Assembly (NCBI RefSeq): GCF_020164585.1
Contig: NZ_JAIQZF010000006.1
Span: forward strand, 248,001 to 312,000
Reading direction: 5' to 3'
DNA from: Psychroflexus curvus
Lineage (GTDB): Bacteria; Bacteroidota; Bacteroidia; Flavobacteriales; Flavobacteriaceae
DNA: 64,000 nt
Under the pieces are notes generated by a model, which was given only the letters and a program-made list of their open reading frames with translations, made no database searches and had not been told where the DNA came from. Made by a program: the position numbers and the translations under genes. How positions within the stretch are numbered: position 1 is the first letter of the stretch; every line of letters begins with the position of its first letter. Below are positions 33,269 through 41,142 of the stretch, piece by piece.

Positions 33269-35716
33269 ATGGCAAAATCCGGACTATTTAATCTAGATAA
33301 TTTATCATCAGAAAATATAGATGAAGATGCAGAGTTAATCCCTTTAATGACTTCAGAAGATGAAGAAGAAATAAATCGAGAAGTCTTACCTGACGATCTA
33401 CCAATTCTACCCTTAAAGAACACAGTTCTCTTTCCAGGAGTTGTAATTCCTATTACAGCTGGCAGAGATAAATCTATTAAATTAATTAATGATGCCAATA
33501 ATGGTAACAAAATAATTGGCGTTGTCGCTCAAAGAAATGACGAAGATGAGCATCCAAATTATAAAGACATTCACAAAGTTGGTGTAGTGGCAAGGATTCT
33601 TAGGGTTTTAAAAATGCCTGATGGGAACACTACAGTCATTATCCAGGGAAAAAAGAGATTTAAAATTTCTGAACCTGTGAGTGAACAACCTTACTTAAGA
33701 TGTAAGATTGAGGAATTTGAAGAGTTTAAACCTATTCCAGACGACGAAGAATTTAAAACCATTATAGATTCTGTGAAGGATTTATCGCTTCGTATTATAA
33801 AGGACAGCCCTAATATTCCTTCTGAAGCTTCATTTGCAATCAAAAACATTGAAAGTTCTTCTTTCTTAATCAATTTTGTGTCTTCCAACATGAATGTAGA
33901 AGTAGAAGACAAGCAAAAACTTTTAGAAACAAGTGACCTTAAAGAAAGAGCCCTTTCTACTTTAAAATATATGAATGTTGAGTTTCAGAAGTTAGAGCTC
34001 AAAAATGACATTCAGTCTAAGGTTCAAAGTGATATGAGCCAGCAACAGCGTGAATATTTTCTTCATCAGCAGATGAAAACTATCCAAGAAGAGTTGGGTG
34101 GAGTGTCTTCTGAAGGTGAAATTGAGGAAATGCGCGAGCGTTCGAAATCAAAAACGTGGAAAGATTCTGTAAATTCTCATTTTAAAAAGGAATTGGCTAA
34201 ACTTCAAAAAATGAATCCGCAAGTGGCTGAATATTCAATTCAGAGAAATTATTTGGATTTATTTTTAGATCTGCCCTGGGATAATACAAGTGAAGATCTC
34301 TTTGACTTAAAAAGAGCTCAAAAAATACTTGATCGAGATCATTTTGGTCTGGAAGATGTCAAAAGAAGAATTATAGAATATTTAGCAGTTCTCAAATTGA
34401 GAAAAGACATGAAATCTCCGATCCTTTGTTTATATGGTCCTCCTGGTGTTGGTAAAACATCGCTAGGGAAGTCTATAGCTGAAGCTTTGGGTAGAAAATA
34501 TGCAAGAGTTTCTCTTGGGGGTTTACGTGATGAAGCTGAAATACGCGGTCATAGAAAAACCTATATTGGAGCGATGCCAGGTAGAATTATTCAGAGTTTG
34601 AAGAAAGTAGGTACCAATAACCCAGTATTTGTATTGGATGAAATTGATAAACTAGGTAACAGTCATCAGGGCGACCCGTCTTCTGCCTTGCTGGAAGTCT
34701 TGGACCCAGAACAAAATAACGATTTTCACGATAACTTTTTAGAAGTGGGTTATGACTTATCAAAAGTGATGTTTGTAGCCACTTCTAACGATTTATCCTC
34801 TATACATCCGGCACTAAGAGATAGAATGGAAATTATTCGTGTGAATGGCTATACGGTAGAGGAGAAGATTGAAATTGCCAAACGTCATTTATTGCCTAAG
34901 CAAATAAAAGAGCATGGTATCAAAAAAGAAAATATCAAGCTTGGTAAGCAACAACTCGAAAAAATTATAGACGGGTATACAAGAGAATCCGGGGTACGTA
35001 ACCTCGAGAAGAAAATTGCGAAAGTAGTAAGAAACATAGCTAAAAGTATTGCTATGGAAGAAGACTATGATGTGAAAGTGAGCAGTGAGCAGGTAGAGAA
35101 AATTTTAGGGCCTTACAGACCAAAAAACACTTACGAAAACAACGAAGTTGCTGGAGTAGTTACTGGTCTGGCATGGACGAGCGTGGGAGGTGAGATTCTA
35201 TTTATTGAATCCATATTATCTAAAGGAAAAGGCAATTTAACGATTACCGGAAACTTAGGAAAAGTGATGAAAGAATCTGCTACTATTGCGATGGAATATA
35301 TCAAGTCCAATGCAGAAAAGTTCAATTTGAACCCAGATATTTTCACAGATTACAATGTACACATTCACGTTCCTGAAGGCGCAACACCTAAAGATGGACC
35401 AAGTGCAGGAATCACCATGTTAACCTCTTTGGTTTCACTTTTCACTCAGCGTAAAGTGAAAAAGAATTTGGCAATGACAGGAGAAATTACCTTAAGGGGT
35501 AAAGTATTACCGGTTGGAGGTATTAAAGAAAAAATTCTTGCTGCTAAACGTGCTAAAATCAAAGAACTCATCCTTAGTGAAGAGAACAGGAAAGACATTG
35601 AAGAAATAAAAGAAGATTATTTGAAAGGCCTTACTATAAACTATGTTAACGAAATGCATGAAGTTTTAGATTTGGCTATTTTGAAGCAAAAGGTTAAGGA
35701 CGCGAAGATACTTTAA
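33269..35716 (+). CDS. lon: ATP-dependent protease Lon
   Basis: Protein of 815 residues. The order is an N-terminal substrate-binding domain (about 40-245, [14 protein letters not shown]), coiled coil, the AAA+ domain with Walker A GPPGVGKT at 390-397 and FVLDEIDK Walker B, and a C-terminal protease domain with the Ser-Lys dyad Ser712 (PKDGPSAG) and Lys753 (GGIKEK). It degrades misfolded and regulatory proteins in the cytoplasm. Short for the N-terminal extension common in Bacteroidota but complete. A 16-base palindrome precedes the start. Antitoxins such as HigA are typical Lon substrates by family knowledge. Confidence 0.97.
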   Translation: MAKSGLFNLDNLSSENIDEDAELIPLMTSEDEEEINREVLPDDLPILPLKNTVLFPGVVIPITAGRDKSIKLINDANNGNKIIGVVAQRNDEDEHPNYKDIHKVGVVARILRVLKMPDGNTTVIIQGKKRFKISEPVSEQPYLRCKIEEFEEFKPIPDDEEFKTIIDSVKDLSLRIIKDSPNIPSEASFAIKNIESSSFLINFVSSNMNVEVEDKQKLLETSDLKERALSTLKYMNVEFQKLELKNDIQSKVQSDMSQQQREYFLHQQMKTIQEELGGVSSEGEIEEMRERSKSKTWKDSVNSHFKKELAKLQKMNPQVAEYSIQRNYLDLFLDLPWDNTSEDLFDLKRAQKILDRDHFGLEDVKRRIIEYLAVLKLRKDMKSPILCLYGPPGVGKTSLGKSIAEALGRKYARVSLGGLRDEAEIRGHRKTYIGAMPGRIIQSLKKVGTNNPVFVLDEIDKLGNSHQGDPSSALLEVLDPEQNNDFHDNFLEVGYDLSKVMFVATSNDLSSIHPALRDRMEIIRVNGYTVEEKIEIAKRHLLPKQIKEHGIKKENIKLGKQQLEKIIDGYTRESGVRNLEKKIAKVVRNIAKSIAMEEDYDVKVSSEQVEKILGPYRPKNTYENNEVAGVVTGLAWTSVGGEILFIESILSKGKGNLTITGNLGKVMKESATIAMEYIKSNAEKFNLNPDIFTDYNVHIHVPEGATPKDGPSAGITMLTSLVSLFTQRKVKKNLAMTGEITLRGKVLPVGGIKEKILAAKRAKIKELILSEENRKDIEEIKEDYLKGLTINYVNEMHEVLDLAILKQKVKDAKIL

Positions 35717-35750
35717 AGCTTTTGGTAAGTGGACCTAAATACTATTATTT

Positions 35751-35806
35751 GTTTAAGCTCGAACCTGCCTTCCTAAGCGAAACGCAGGCAGGCGAAGTCG
35801 AGAACC
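35751..35806. repeat. Dispersed GC-rich palindromic repeat, copy R2
   Basis: The sequence from GTTTAAGCTCGAAC to AAGTCGAGAACC closely matches R1 with a few substitutions and one gap. It contains the same imperfect dyad, CCTGCCTTCC and GCAGGCAGG. It is followed by TCTCGACTCCGCTCGA (about 35814-35829), also partly palindromic. It occupies the 270-base gap between lon and porQ, which has no gene. Confidence 0.85.
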
Positions 35807-35986
35807 AACTCCATCTCGACTCCGCTCGATGCTAAAACACTTAAAATCCTAGCATTCCATTAAATCAAATTTTTAAATTTTCTGAGGCTCGATGTGACAT
35901 TATCCATTACAACTAGTACAATTAAGTATTAATTCAAAATAAATTACATTGCAAAGCGTTTCTTAACAGGGAGCTAAAGACTTTTC

Positions 35987-37009
35987 ATGAAACCTAAGTT
36001 ATTTTTTCTTGTTATTGTTTTAGGTGTGACTTGGTCTTCTTTGGCTCAAATTGGCGGTCAGAGTACCTATCAGTTTCTGAATTTGCCTATCTCTCCAAAA
36101 ATTTCTGCACTTGGAGGAAAGAATGTAACTTCTTATTCTTCAGACCCAGCAAATGCAATGGCTAATCCTGCCCTGATTAATTTTGAAATGCACAATCAAC
36201 TGTCTACCAATTACATGAATTATTTTGCGGATGTAAATTATGGAACTGCTTCATACGCTTACGACATAGGCAGAAGAACACAAATCTTACAAGCAGGTGT
36301 TACTTATATCGATTATGGGAGTTTTGATGGGTTTGACGAATCTGGTAATTCAACAGCAGAATTTGGTGGTCAAGAGACTGCATTCTCTGTTGGCTATGCG
36401 AGACGAATAGGAAGAACCGATTTTTATGCAGGAGCCAACTTAAAGTTAATATCCTCAAAACTTGAACAGTATACTTCTTTTGCTGGAGCCTTAGATTTAG
36501 GTTTAAGCTATATTTACTCGGAGTGGGATTTGGTGATTTCAGGAGTTATGAGAAATGCAGGATTTCAATTTAAAGCATTCAATGATGTTAGAGAATCTAT
36601 GCCGTTTGAAGTGATTTTAGGAATTTCACAAAAATTAAAAAAAGCACCAATCCGCTGGCATATTACCTTAGAAAACTTACAAGAATGGAATATAGCATTT
36701 CGAAATACAGCCAGAGATGTACAAGATTTGAGCGGAAATGTAACAGCAGATGATCCTGGTTTTATCAATAACGCTTTGCAACATGCTATTTTAGGAGCAG
36801 AGCTTTTTCCCGATGGTGTTTTCAGTATTCAGCTCGGCTATAACTTCAGGAGAGGTGAGGAGCTGAGAATTCAGGATCAAAGGGCTTTTTCCGGACTTAC
36901 AGGCGGGGTGAGTATACGATTCAATAAATTAAGATTCAGTTACTCCTATGCGCAATTCAACAGAGCCGCAAGCTCAAGTTTTTTTGGACTGAACATCGAT
37001 CTTCAATAA
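35987..37009 (+). CDS. porQ: Type IX secretion system protein PorQ
   Basis: Protein of 340 residues with a signal peptide (about 1-20, ending SLAQ). It has the PorQ start GGQSTYQFLNLP and a repeated outer-membrane-barrel strand pattern of the PorV/PorP class, ending in FGLNIDLQ. PorQ belongs to the outer-membrane attachment complex (PorU, V, Q, Z) of the type IX secretion system. It is followed after one base by the stop of a convergent gene. Family identity is strong from the N-terminal motif and length. Confidence 0.9.
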   Translation: MKPKLFFLVIVLGVTWSSLAQIGGQSTYQFLNLPISPKISALGGKNVTSYSSDPANAMANPALINFEMHNQLSTNYMNYFADVNYGTASYAYDIGRRTQILQAGVTYIDYGSFDGFDESGNSTAEFGGQETAFSVGYARRIGRTDFYAGANLKLISSKLEQYTSFAGALDLGLSYIYSEWDLVISGVMRNAGFQFKAFNDVRESMPFEVILGISQKLKKAPIRWHITLENLQEWNIAFRNTARDVQDLSGNVTADDPGFINNALQHAILGAELFPDGVFSIQLGYNFRRGEELRIQDQRAFSGLTGGVSIRFNKLRFSYSYAQFNRAASSSFFGLNIDLQ

Positions 37010-37010
37010 G

Positions 37011-38015
37011 TTAGTCATCGTTCCTGATAAAATCAGAAATAAAATAGCTCAACACATAACCGATGCTTTCTTTTTGATTGGCTTCAAAACCACATATATG
37101 AAAGAATTGAGCTTGTTCTTTTCTAATCACTTTTAAAAATGTTCTTATATCTCTCACGCTAAACCCTGAAGAAGAGTCGCAACAGGAAGACAAGCCCTGT
37201 ATAGATTTTAAATCCAGTTTAAAACCCAGTTCCCGATTTAAAAAATCAACCGCATTTTTGAAACGTATACACTTATCCAAGGTAGTAAGGTGCAAACAAT
37301 CCTCATATAAATAAAAACCCAAATTTTTAGAGGAATTCATAACATCAAGATTTTCCTGGGAGACATAATTTTTATGTATCCCAAACGTATGATGCTTATT
37401 TATGTACACAGTATCAAAATAAGCTTTGTTTTGTTTGAGATGGTCTGTGTTATTTTCAAACATTACATTGACTCGTGTTGAAATATCCAAGAGGCTAACC
37501 GTTGATTTTTTAATTAAACTCACACCTTTTATGAGGTCAAATGTATTGCTGTGTTGCCCGCCAATGGCGATGGGTATTTTACCAGAAGCACAAATGGCTT
37601 GAACAATTTTATAAATAGTTTTTTCAAGTATGCTGTGGAGTAGGTTTATTTTTTCTGAACCTGCCCGTCCAAGAAACGCAGGTGGGTTTGATTCCAGTTT
37701 ATTTAGTTCTTCAGAAATGACTTCACTATCAAGTTCGCCTAAAACAATCAGGTTTTCTCCCCGATTAAACTCATTATGTTGAATATTCAATAAACTTTTT
37801 AAGACGGTCTGAAACATATCAAAGTGTCCAAGTTCAAACTCTTCGGATGAATTTAAAAGTGTGGGTATTCCAAACAACACGTACTCAGCTTCGTTACTTT
37901 CCAGTTGATCAAGACCCGTAACCGTGATGACTTTTTCTCCAAATTTCTGTCCACTTGAATCATGATGAATATGTTTTGAGAGACTTTTAGCGTCACTAAA
38001 TTTGAAATAAGTCAT
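37011..38015 (-). CDS. Arginase/formimidoylglutamase-family protein with degenerate metal site
   Basis: Protein of 334 residues from the ATG at 38015; a TTG start at 38048 would add 11 residues. Ureohydrolase layout is recognisable: the GGQHS motif (IAIGGQHSNTFDLIKG), SLLDISTRV where the family has DAHxD, and GLSSCCDSSSGFS where active members have an SxDxDxxDP motif. Several manganese-binding aspartates and histidines are thus missing, so hydrolysis is doubtful. Residues encoded by 37657-37686 (PPAFLGRAGS) derive from the dispersed repeat R4. It is convergent with porQ and divergent from a trans-sulfuration gene. It may be a pseudoenzyme under weak constraint. Confidence 0.75.
   Translation of the reverse strand: MTYFKFSDAKSLSKHIHHDSSGQKFGEKVITVTGLDQLESNEAEYVLFGIPTLLNSSEEFELGHFDMFQTVLKSLLNIQHNEFNRGENLIVLGELDSEVISEELNKLESNPPAFLGRAGSEKINLLHSILEKTIYKIVQAICASGKIPIAIGGQHSNTFDLIKGVSLIKKSTVSLLDISTRVNVMFENNTDHLKQNKAYFDTVYINKHHTFGIHKNYVSQENLDVMNSSKNLGFYLYEDCLHLTTLDKCIRFKNAVDFLNRELGFKLDLKSIQGLSSCCDSSSGFSVRDIRTFLKVIRKEQAQFFHICGFEANQKESIGYVLSYFISDFIRNDD
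37657..37686. repeat. Dispersed GC-rich repeat, copy R4, in frame inside a coding sequence
   Basis: The reverse complement, CCCACCTGCGTTTCTTGG and so on, matches R3 unit 2 (24706-24735) at 27 of 30 positions, and shares the CCTGCGTT/GGCAGG core with R1 and R2. It is translated within the arginase-family gene as PPAFLGRAG without a stop or frame break. It is clearly richer in G and C than the gene around it. Confidence 0.85.
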
Positions 38016-38104
38016 AAGATTAGGTTTATAACCTTTGAAATTATACAAAAATTCGTTTATTCAAAAATTTTATACTCTAAATCTAGTAGTTAATTGTAAT
38101 GAAT

Positions 38105-38112
38105 TAAATTTG
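38105..38112 (+). promoter_or_regulatory. -7 promoter element of the trans-sulfuration gene
   Basis: TAAATTTG is a perfect TAnnTTTG element, 15 bases before the ATG at 38128. It lies inside the apparent upstream extension of the frame, which supports the downstream start. No good -33 TTG was found. Confidence 0.5.
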
Positions 38113-38127
38113 AGAAAAAATAAGAAA

Positions 38128-39270
38128 ATGCAAAACGGACTTAATACAATATGTGTTCACAGTGGAGAAGTAGAAGATAAAGTGTATAATGGAGCTGTAT
38201 CTCCAATGTATTTATCTACAGCCTATGCTTATGACGGACTAGAAACTTCTATTTATCCCAGATATTTCAATAGTCCTAATCAACATATGTTAGCAAAAAA
38301 AGTTGCTGAACTGGAACATGCTGAATCCGCCTTGATTTTTGGAAGTGGAATGGCTGCTATTACTACTGCCATGTTAAGCCTATTGAAATCCGGGGATCAC
38401 GTTATACTTCAAAATCAAATTTATGGAGGCACCAGAAACTTCATCATTGAAGAATGTCAACAGTACGGGATTCACTACGATTTTGTAGATGTGAATAATC
38501 CGGCTGCCCTAAAATCTACTTTGAGACCAGAAACCAAACTGATTTATATTGAAACTCCTTCCAATCCTTTGCTAGAGATCACGGATATAGCTATTGTTAC
38601 TCAGTTTGCAAAAGAGAATAATGTTTTGACAATGGCAGACAATACCTTTGCTAGCCCAATCAACCAAAGACCAATTGATCTTGGTATAGATATAGTCATC
38701 CATAGCGCTACAAAATACCTTGGCGGGCACAGCGATATTACTGCCGGAGCTGTAGCGTCTTCCAAAGAAATTATGAAAAACGTGTTTTCTAAAGCTAAAA
38801 ATTTCGGTGGCAGCTTAGCAGACCAAACGGTTTGGCTTTTAGAACGAAGCATGAAAACATTAAACTTAAGAGTCACTCAACAATCTATAAATGCACAGAA
38901 TATGGCAGAATATCTGGAAAATTCTGAATATGTAGATCGTGTCTATTATCCAGGTTTGAAATCTCACCCTCAGCATAAACTGGCTAAATCACAAATGCTA
39001 GGTTTTGGAGGAATGTTGTCTTTCGACTTGAATGATAAATGTGATATTTCAAAGTTTTTTAATGGATTGCAACTCATAAAAAATGTATTGAGTCTGGGAG
39101 GCGTAGAGAGTACTGTTTTATCTCCAGAAAAAACATCGCATTCACTTCTAAGCCCGGAAGAGCGAAAAGCCCAGGGCATAAAATCAAATCTTGTAAGATT
39201 TTCAGTTGGTATTGAAGATACACAAGACCTTAAAAGAGATCTTCAGATGGCATTTTCATCAAGTTTGTAA
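38128..39270 (+). CDS. Trans-sulfuration PLP enzyme (cystathionine gamma-synthase/lyase or methionine gamma-lyase family)
   Basis: Protein of 380 residues from MQNGLNTICVHSGE; an upstream extension to 38035 overlaps the promoter and is rejected. The family motifs are SALIFGSGMAAI, NQIYGGTRNF, ADNTFASPINQRP and the PLP lysine in HSATKYLGGHSD, with SLGGVESTVLSP near the C-terminus. Members cleave or form C-S bonds in methionine and cysteine metabolism; which reaction applies cannot be read safely from motifs. The gene is monocistronic and faces away from the arginase-family gene. Confidence 0.9.
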   Translation: MQNGLNTICVHSGEVEDKVYNGAVSPMYLSTAYAYDGLETSIYPRYFNSPNQHMLAKKVAELEHAESALIFGSGMAAITTAMLSLLKSGDHVILQNQIYGGTRNFIIEECQQYGIHYDFVDVNNPAALKSTLRPETKLIYIETPSNPLLEITDIAIVTQFAKENNVLTMADNTFASPINQRPIDLGIDIVIHSATKYLGGHSDITAGAVASSKEIMKNVFSKAKNFGGSLADQTVWLLERSMKTLNLRVTQQSINAQNMAEYLENSEYVDRVYYPGLKSHPQHKLAKSQMLGFGGMLSFDLNDKCDISKFFNGLQLIKNVLSLGGVESTVLSPEKTSHSLLSPEERKAQGIKSNLVRFSVGIEDTQDLKRDLQMAFSSSL

Positions 39271-39353
39271 GTATCAGCTCATACTATAAACAGAACTTAT
39301 TAAAGTATAAGAAGAGATGTTAAAAATCTTATTTCAACCCTCTTGTTGTATCG

Positions 39354-39361
39354 TATTTTTG
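39354..39361 (+). promoter_or_regulatory. -7 promoter element of the peroxiredoxin operon
   Basis: TATTTTTG fits TAnnTTTG and would give a leader of about 28 bases before the ATG at 39396. Confidence 0.5.
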
Positions 39362-39395
39362 TAACTGAATTATTAATCAATTAAATAGATATTAT

Positions 39396-40034
39396 ATGTC
39401 AATAGTAGGAAAAAAATTCCCAGATTTAAAAGTAAACGCCATGGACGAAATGGGTGACACGTTTGAAATCAATGTTTTAGAAAAAGCTCAGAAGGAAAAC
39501 AAGAAAGTTGTTTTATTTTGGTATCCAAAAGATTTTACTTATGTGTGCCCAACTGAATTACATGCTTTTCAGGAGGCTTTACCAGAATTTGAAAAAAGAA
39601 ACACAATTGTTATAGGTGCTTCTTGTGACACAGCAGAAGTTCACTTCGCCTGGTTGAACACTTCTAAAGATCACGGTGGTATAGAAGGTGTGACTTATCC
39701 AATTCTTGCCGATTCTAACAGAAATTTAAGCAGTAGACTTGGTATCCTCGACATTACAAATGAGCGTTATGATGATGAAGATGGACACCTTACTGTAGAT
39801 GGAGATAATGTATCTTACAGGGCTACTTATTTAATCGATGAAGAAGGTACAGTATTCCAGGAAAGCATTAATCATATGCCATTAGGAAGAAATGTAAATG
39901 AATTTATCAGAATGGTAGATGCCTATACTCATGTGCAAAAACATGGTGAAGTTTGTCCAGCCAACTGGGAAGAAGGAAAAGATAGCATGAAAGCAGACAG
40001 AGAAGGTGTTGCTTCTTACTTATCTAGTAACTAA
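39396..40034 (+). CDS. 2-Cys peroxiredoxin (AhpC/Prx1 type)
   Basis: Protein of 212 residues. The peroxidatic Cys51 is in DFTYVCPTE and the resolving Cys187 is in GEVCPANW, the typical 2-Cys arrangement. It reduces hydrogen and organic peroxides in the cytoplasm. The next gene encodes a thioredoxin-like protein, the likely reductant. The three genes 39396-40619 form an operon closed by a strong terminator. Confidence 0.94.
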   Translation: MSIVGKKFPDLKVNAMDEMGDTFEINVLEKAQKENKKVVLFWYPKDFTYVCPTELHAFQEALPEFEKRNTIVIGASCDTAEVHFAWLNTSKDHGGIEGVTYPILADSNRNLSSRLGILDITNERYDDEDGHLTVDGDNVSYRATYLIDEEGTVFQESINHMPLGRNVNEFIRMVDAYTHVQKHGEVCPANWEEGKDSMKADREGVASYLSSN

Positions 40035-40075
40035 TTTTCTTAGTTTTTCAACTGAATCAATTAAAATAAGAAATT

Positions 40076-40390
40076 ATGTTTAAAGAAATAAATCAAGATA
40101 ATTTAGCAGAGTCGGTTAAAGACAACGATATAGTTGTAGTTCAGTATTCAGCTACCTGGTGTGGAAACTGTAGATTGATGAAGCCTAAATTTAAAAAGTT
40201 AGCAGGTGAGAACGAAGATATTCCGTTCATAATGGTAGATGCAGAAAAATTTCCTGAATCTAGAAAGTTAGCGAACGTAAATAATCTTCCAACTTTTGCA
40301 ACTTTTGTAAATGGAGAATTTAAGAACCAGGTTCAAACCAACAAATTTGAATCCCTAAAAGAATTAGTCAATGAAGTTACCAGTAATTAA
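40076..40390 (+). CDS. Thioredoxin family protein (CGNC active site)
   Basis: Protein of 104 residues with the active site WCGNC (Cys29, Cys32) and the cis-proline segment NNLPTFATF. The canonical thioredoxin has CGPC; the asparagine variant shifts redox potential in other proteins. No signal peptide is seen, so it acts in the cytoplasm and most likely reduces the peroxiredoxin encoded upstream. Its 3' end overlaps the following gene by 20 bases. Confidence 0.92.
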   Translation: MFKEINQDNLAESVKDNDIVVVQYSATWCGNCRLMKPKFKKLAGENEDIPFIMVDAEKFPESRKLANVNNLPTFATFVNGEFKNQVQTNKFESLKELVNEVTSN

Positions 40391-40619
40391 GCATTTTCAG
40401 AAAAACAATGATGTTCAAAAACTTGAACACACCATTGAAGTTTTAGAATCTTTTACAGAACACAGGTCTGTTAAAGAAGATGAAATGGATATCGTTGGAG
40501 AGATAATCACTAATATAGCTGGTGCTATTGAAATGGATAAAATGGTAAAAGAAGGTATGTCTGAAAAAGACGCCGCCAATACATTTGCTCAGCGTGTATT
40601 AGGTTCTATCGATAGATAG
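40371..40619 (+). CDS. DUF6952-like small helical protein
   Basis: Protein of 82 residues, acidic and predicted helical, with LEHTIEVLESF and DIVGEIITNIAGAIEM segments and no catalytic motif. It begins within the thioredoxin gene (20-base overlap in another frame), so translation is probably coupled. I recall this small family occurring after peroxiredoxin-thioredoxin pairs in Flavobacteriia; the function is unknown and a link to peroxide defence is inferred from position. Confidence 0.75.
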   Translation: MKLPVIKHFQKNNDVQKLEHTIEVLESFTEHRSVKEDEMDIVGEIITNIAGAIEMDKMVKEGMSEKDAANTFAQRVLGSIDR

Positions 40620-40644
40620 AACATATAATTTACAGATTATGAAA

Positions 40645-40673
40645 GGAAACTGCTCTTGCAGTTTCCTTTTTTT
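40645..40673 (+). terminator. Terminator of the peroxiredoxin operon
   Basis: GGAAACTGC (40645-40653), TCTT, GCAGTTTCC (40658-40666) and seven T residues make a strong intrinsic terminator. Confidence 0.92.
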
Positions 40674-40716
40674 ATGTGTAAAAAAAAAACGTAAATTTCG
40701 ATTTATAATAAGTGAA

Positions 40717-41091
40717 ATGTTTCAGTTGAAAACCATAAAAGAGCGTCTCAAGTCTTTTGTTTATGCATTTAGAGGCCTGTCCTATTTAGTTTCTAAAGAA
40801 GACAGTTTTAAATTTCAGCTTTTGTTTTCTGCTGTTTTTATTTTTGCTGGCTTTTATTTTGAGATTTCTACTTCAGAATGGTTTGCTCAACTTGGCATGA
40901 TGGCTTTGGTATTGAGTGCAGAAAGTCTAAATTCTGCTATTGAACAATTGGCGGATTATATTCAACCTAAACATGACAAAGCCATAGGTAAGATTAAGGA
41001 TATTTCGGCAGGGGCAGTATTGGTCTCTGGCATTTTTGCTTTCGTCATCGGTTTAATTATTTATATTCCTCATATCCTGGCTTTAATTTGA
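40717..41091 (+). CDS. dgkA: Diacylglycerol kinase family protein
   Basis: Protein of 124 residues with three hydrophobic helices. Motifs are FRGLSYLVSKEDSFKFQ near the N-terminus, the AESLNSAIEQLADYIQP active-site helix, and KAIGKIKDISAGAVL. This is the DgkA/undecaprenol kinase family of small integral membrane kinases. The ATG at 40717 is chosen: a longer reading from 40639 would pass through the terminator hairpin and begin with a cysteine/lysine-rich stretch foreign to the family. Confidence 0.9.
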   Translation: MFQLKTIKERLKSFVYAFRGLSYLVSKEDSFKFQLLFSAVFIFAGFYFEISTSEWFAQLGMMALVLSAESLNSAIEQLADYIQPKHDKAIGKIKDISAGAVLVSGIFAFVIGLIIYIPHILALI

Positions 41092-41142
41092 TTAGTTAAA
41101 GCGGTTTATATTTGTATTTTTGTTTCCTACTTTATTATCTCT

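Noticed and set aside
40639-40716. Longer N-terminus for the diacylglycerol kinase
   Set aside because: It would begin inside the terminator hairpin and add a lysine/cysteine-rich stretch absent from the family.
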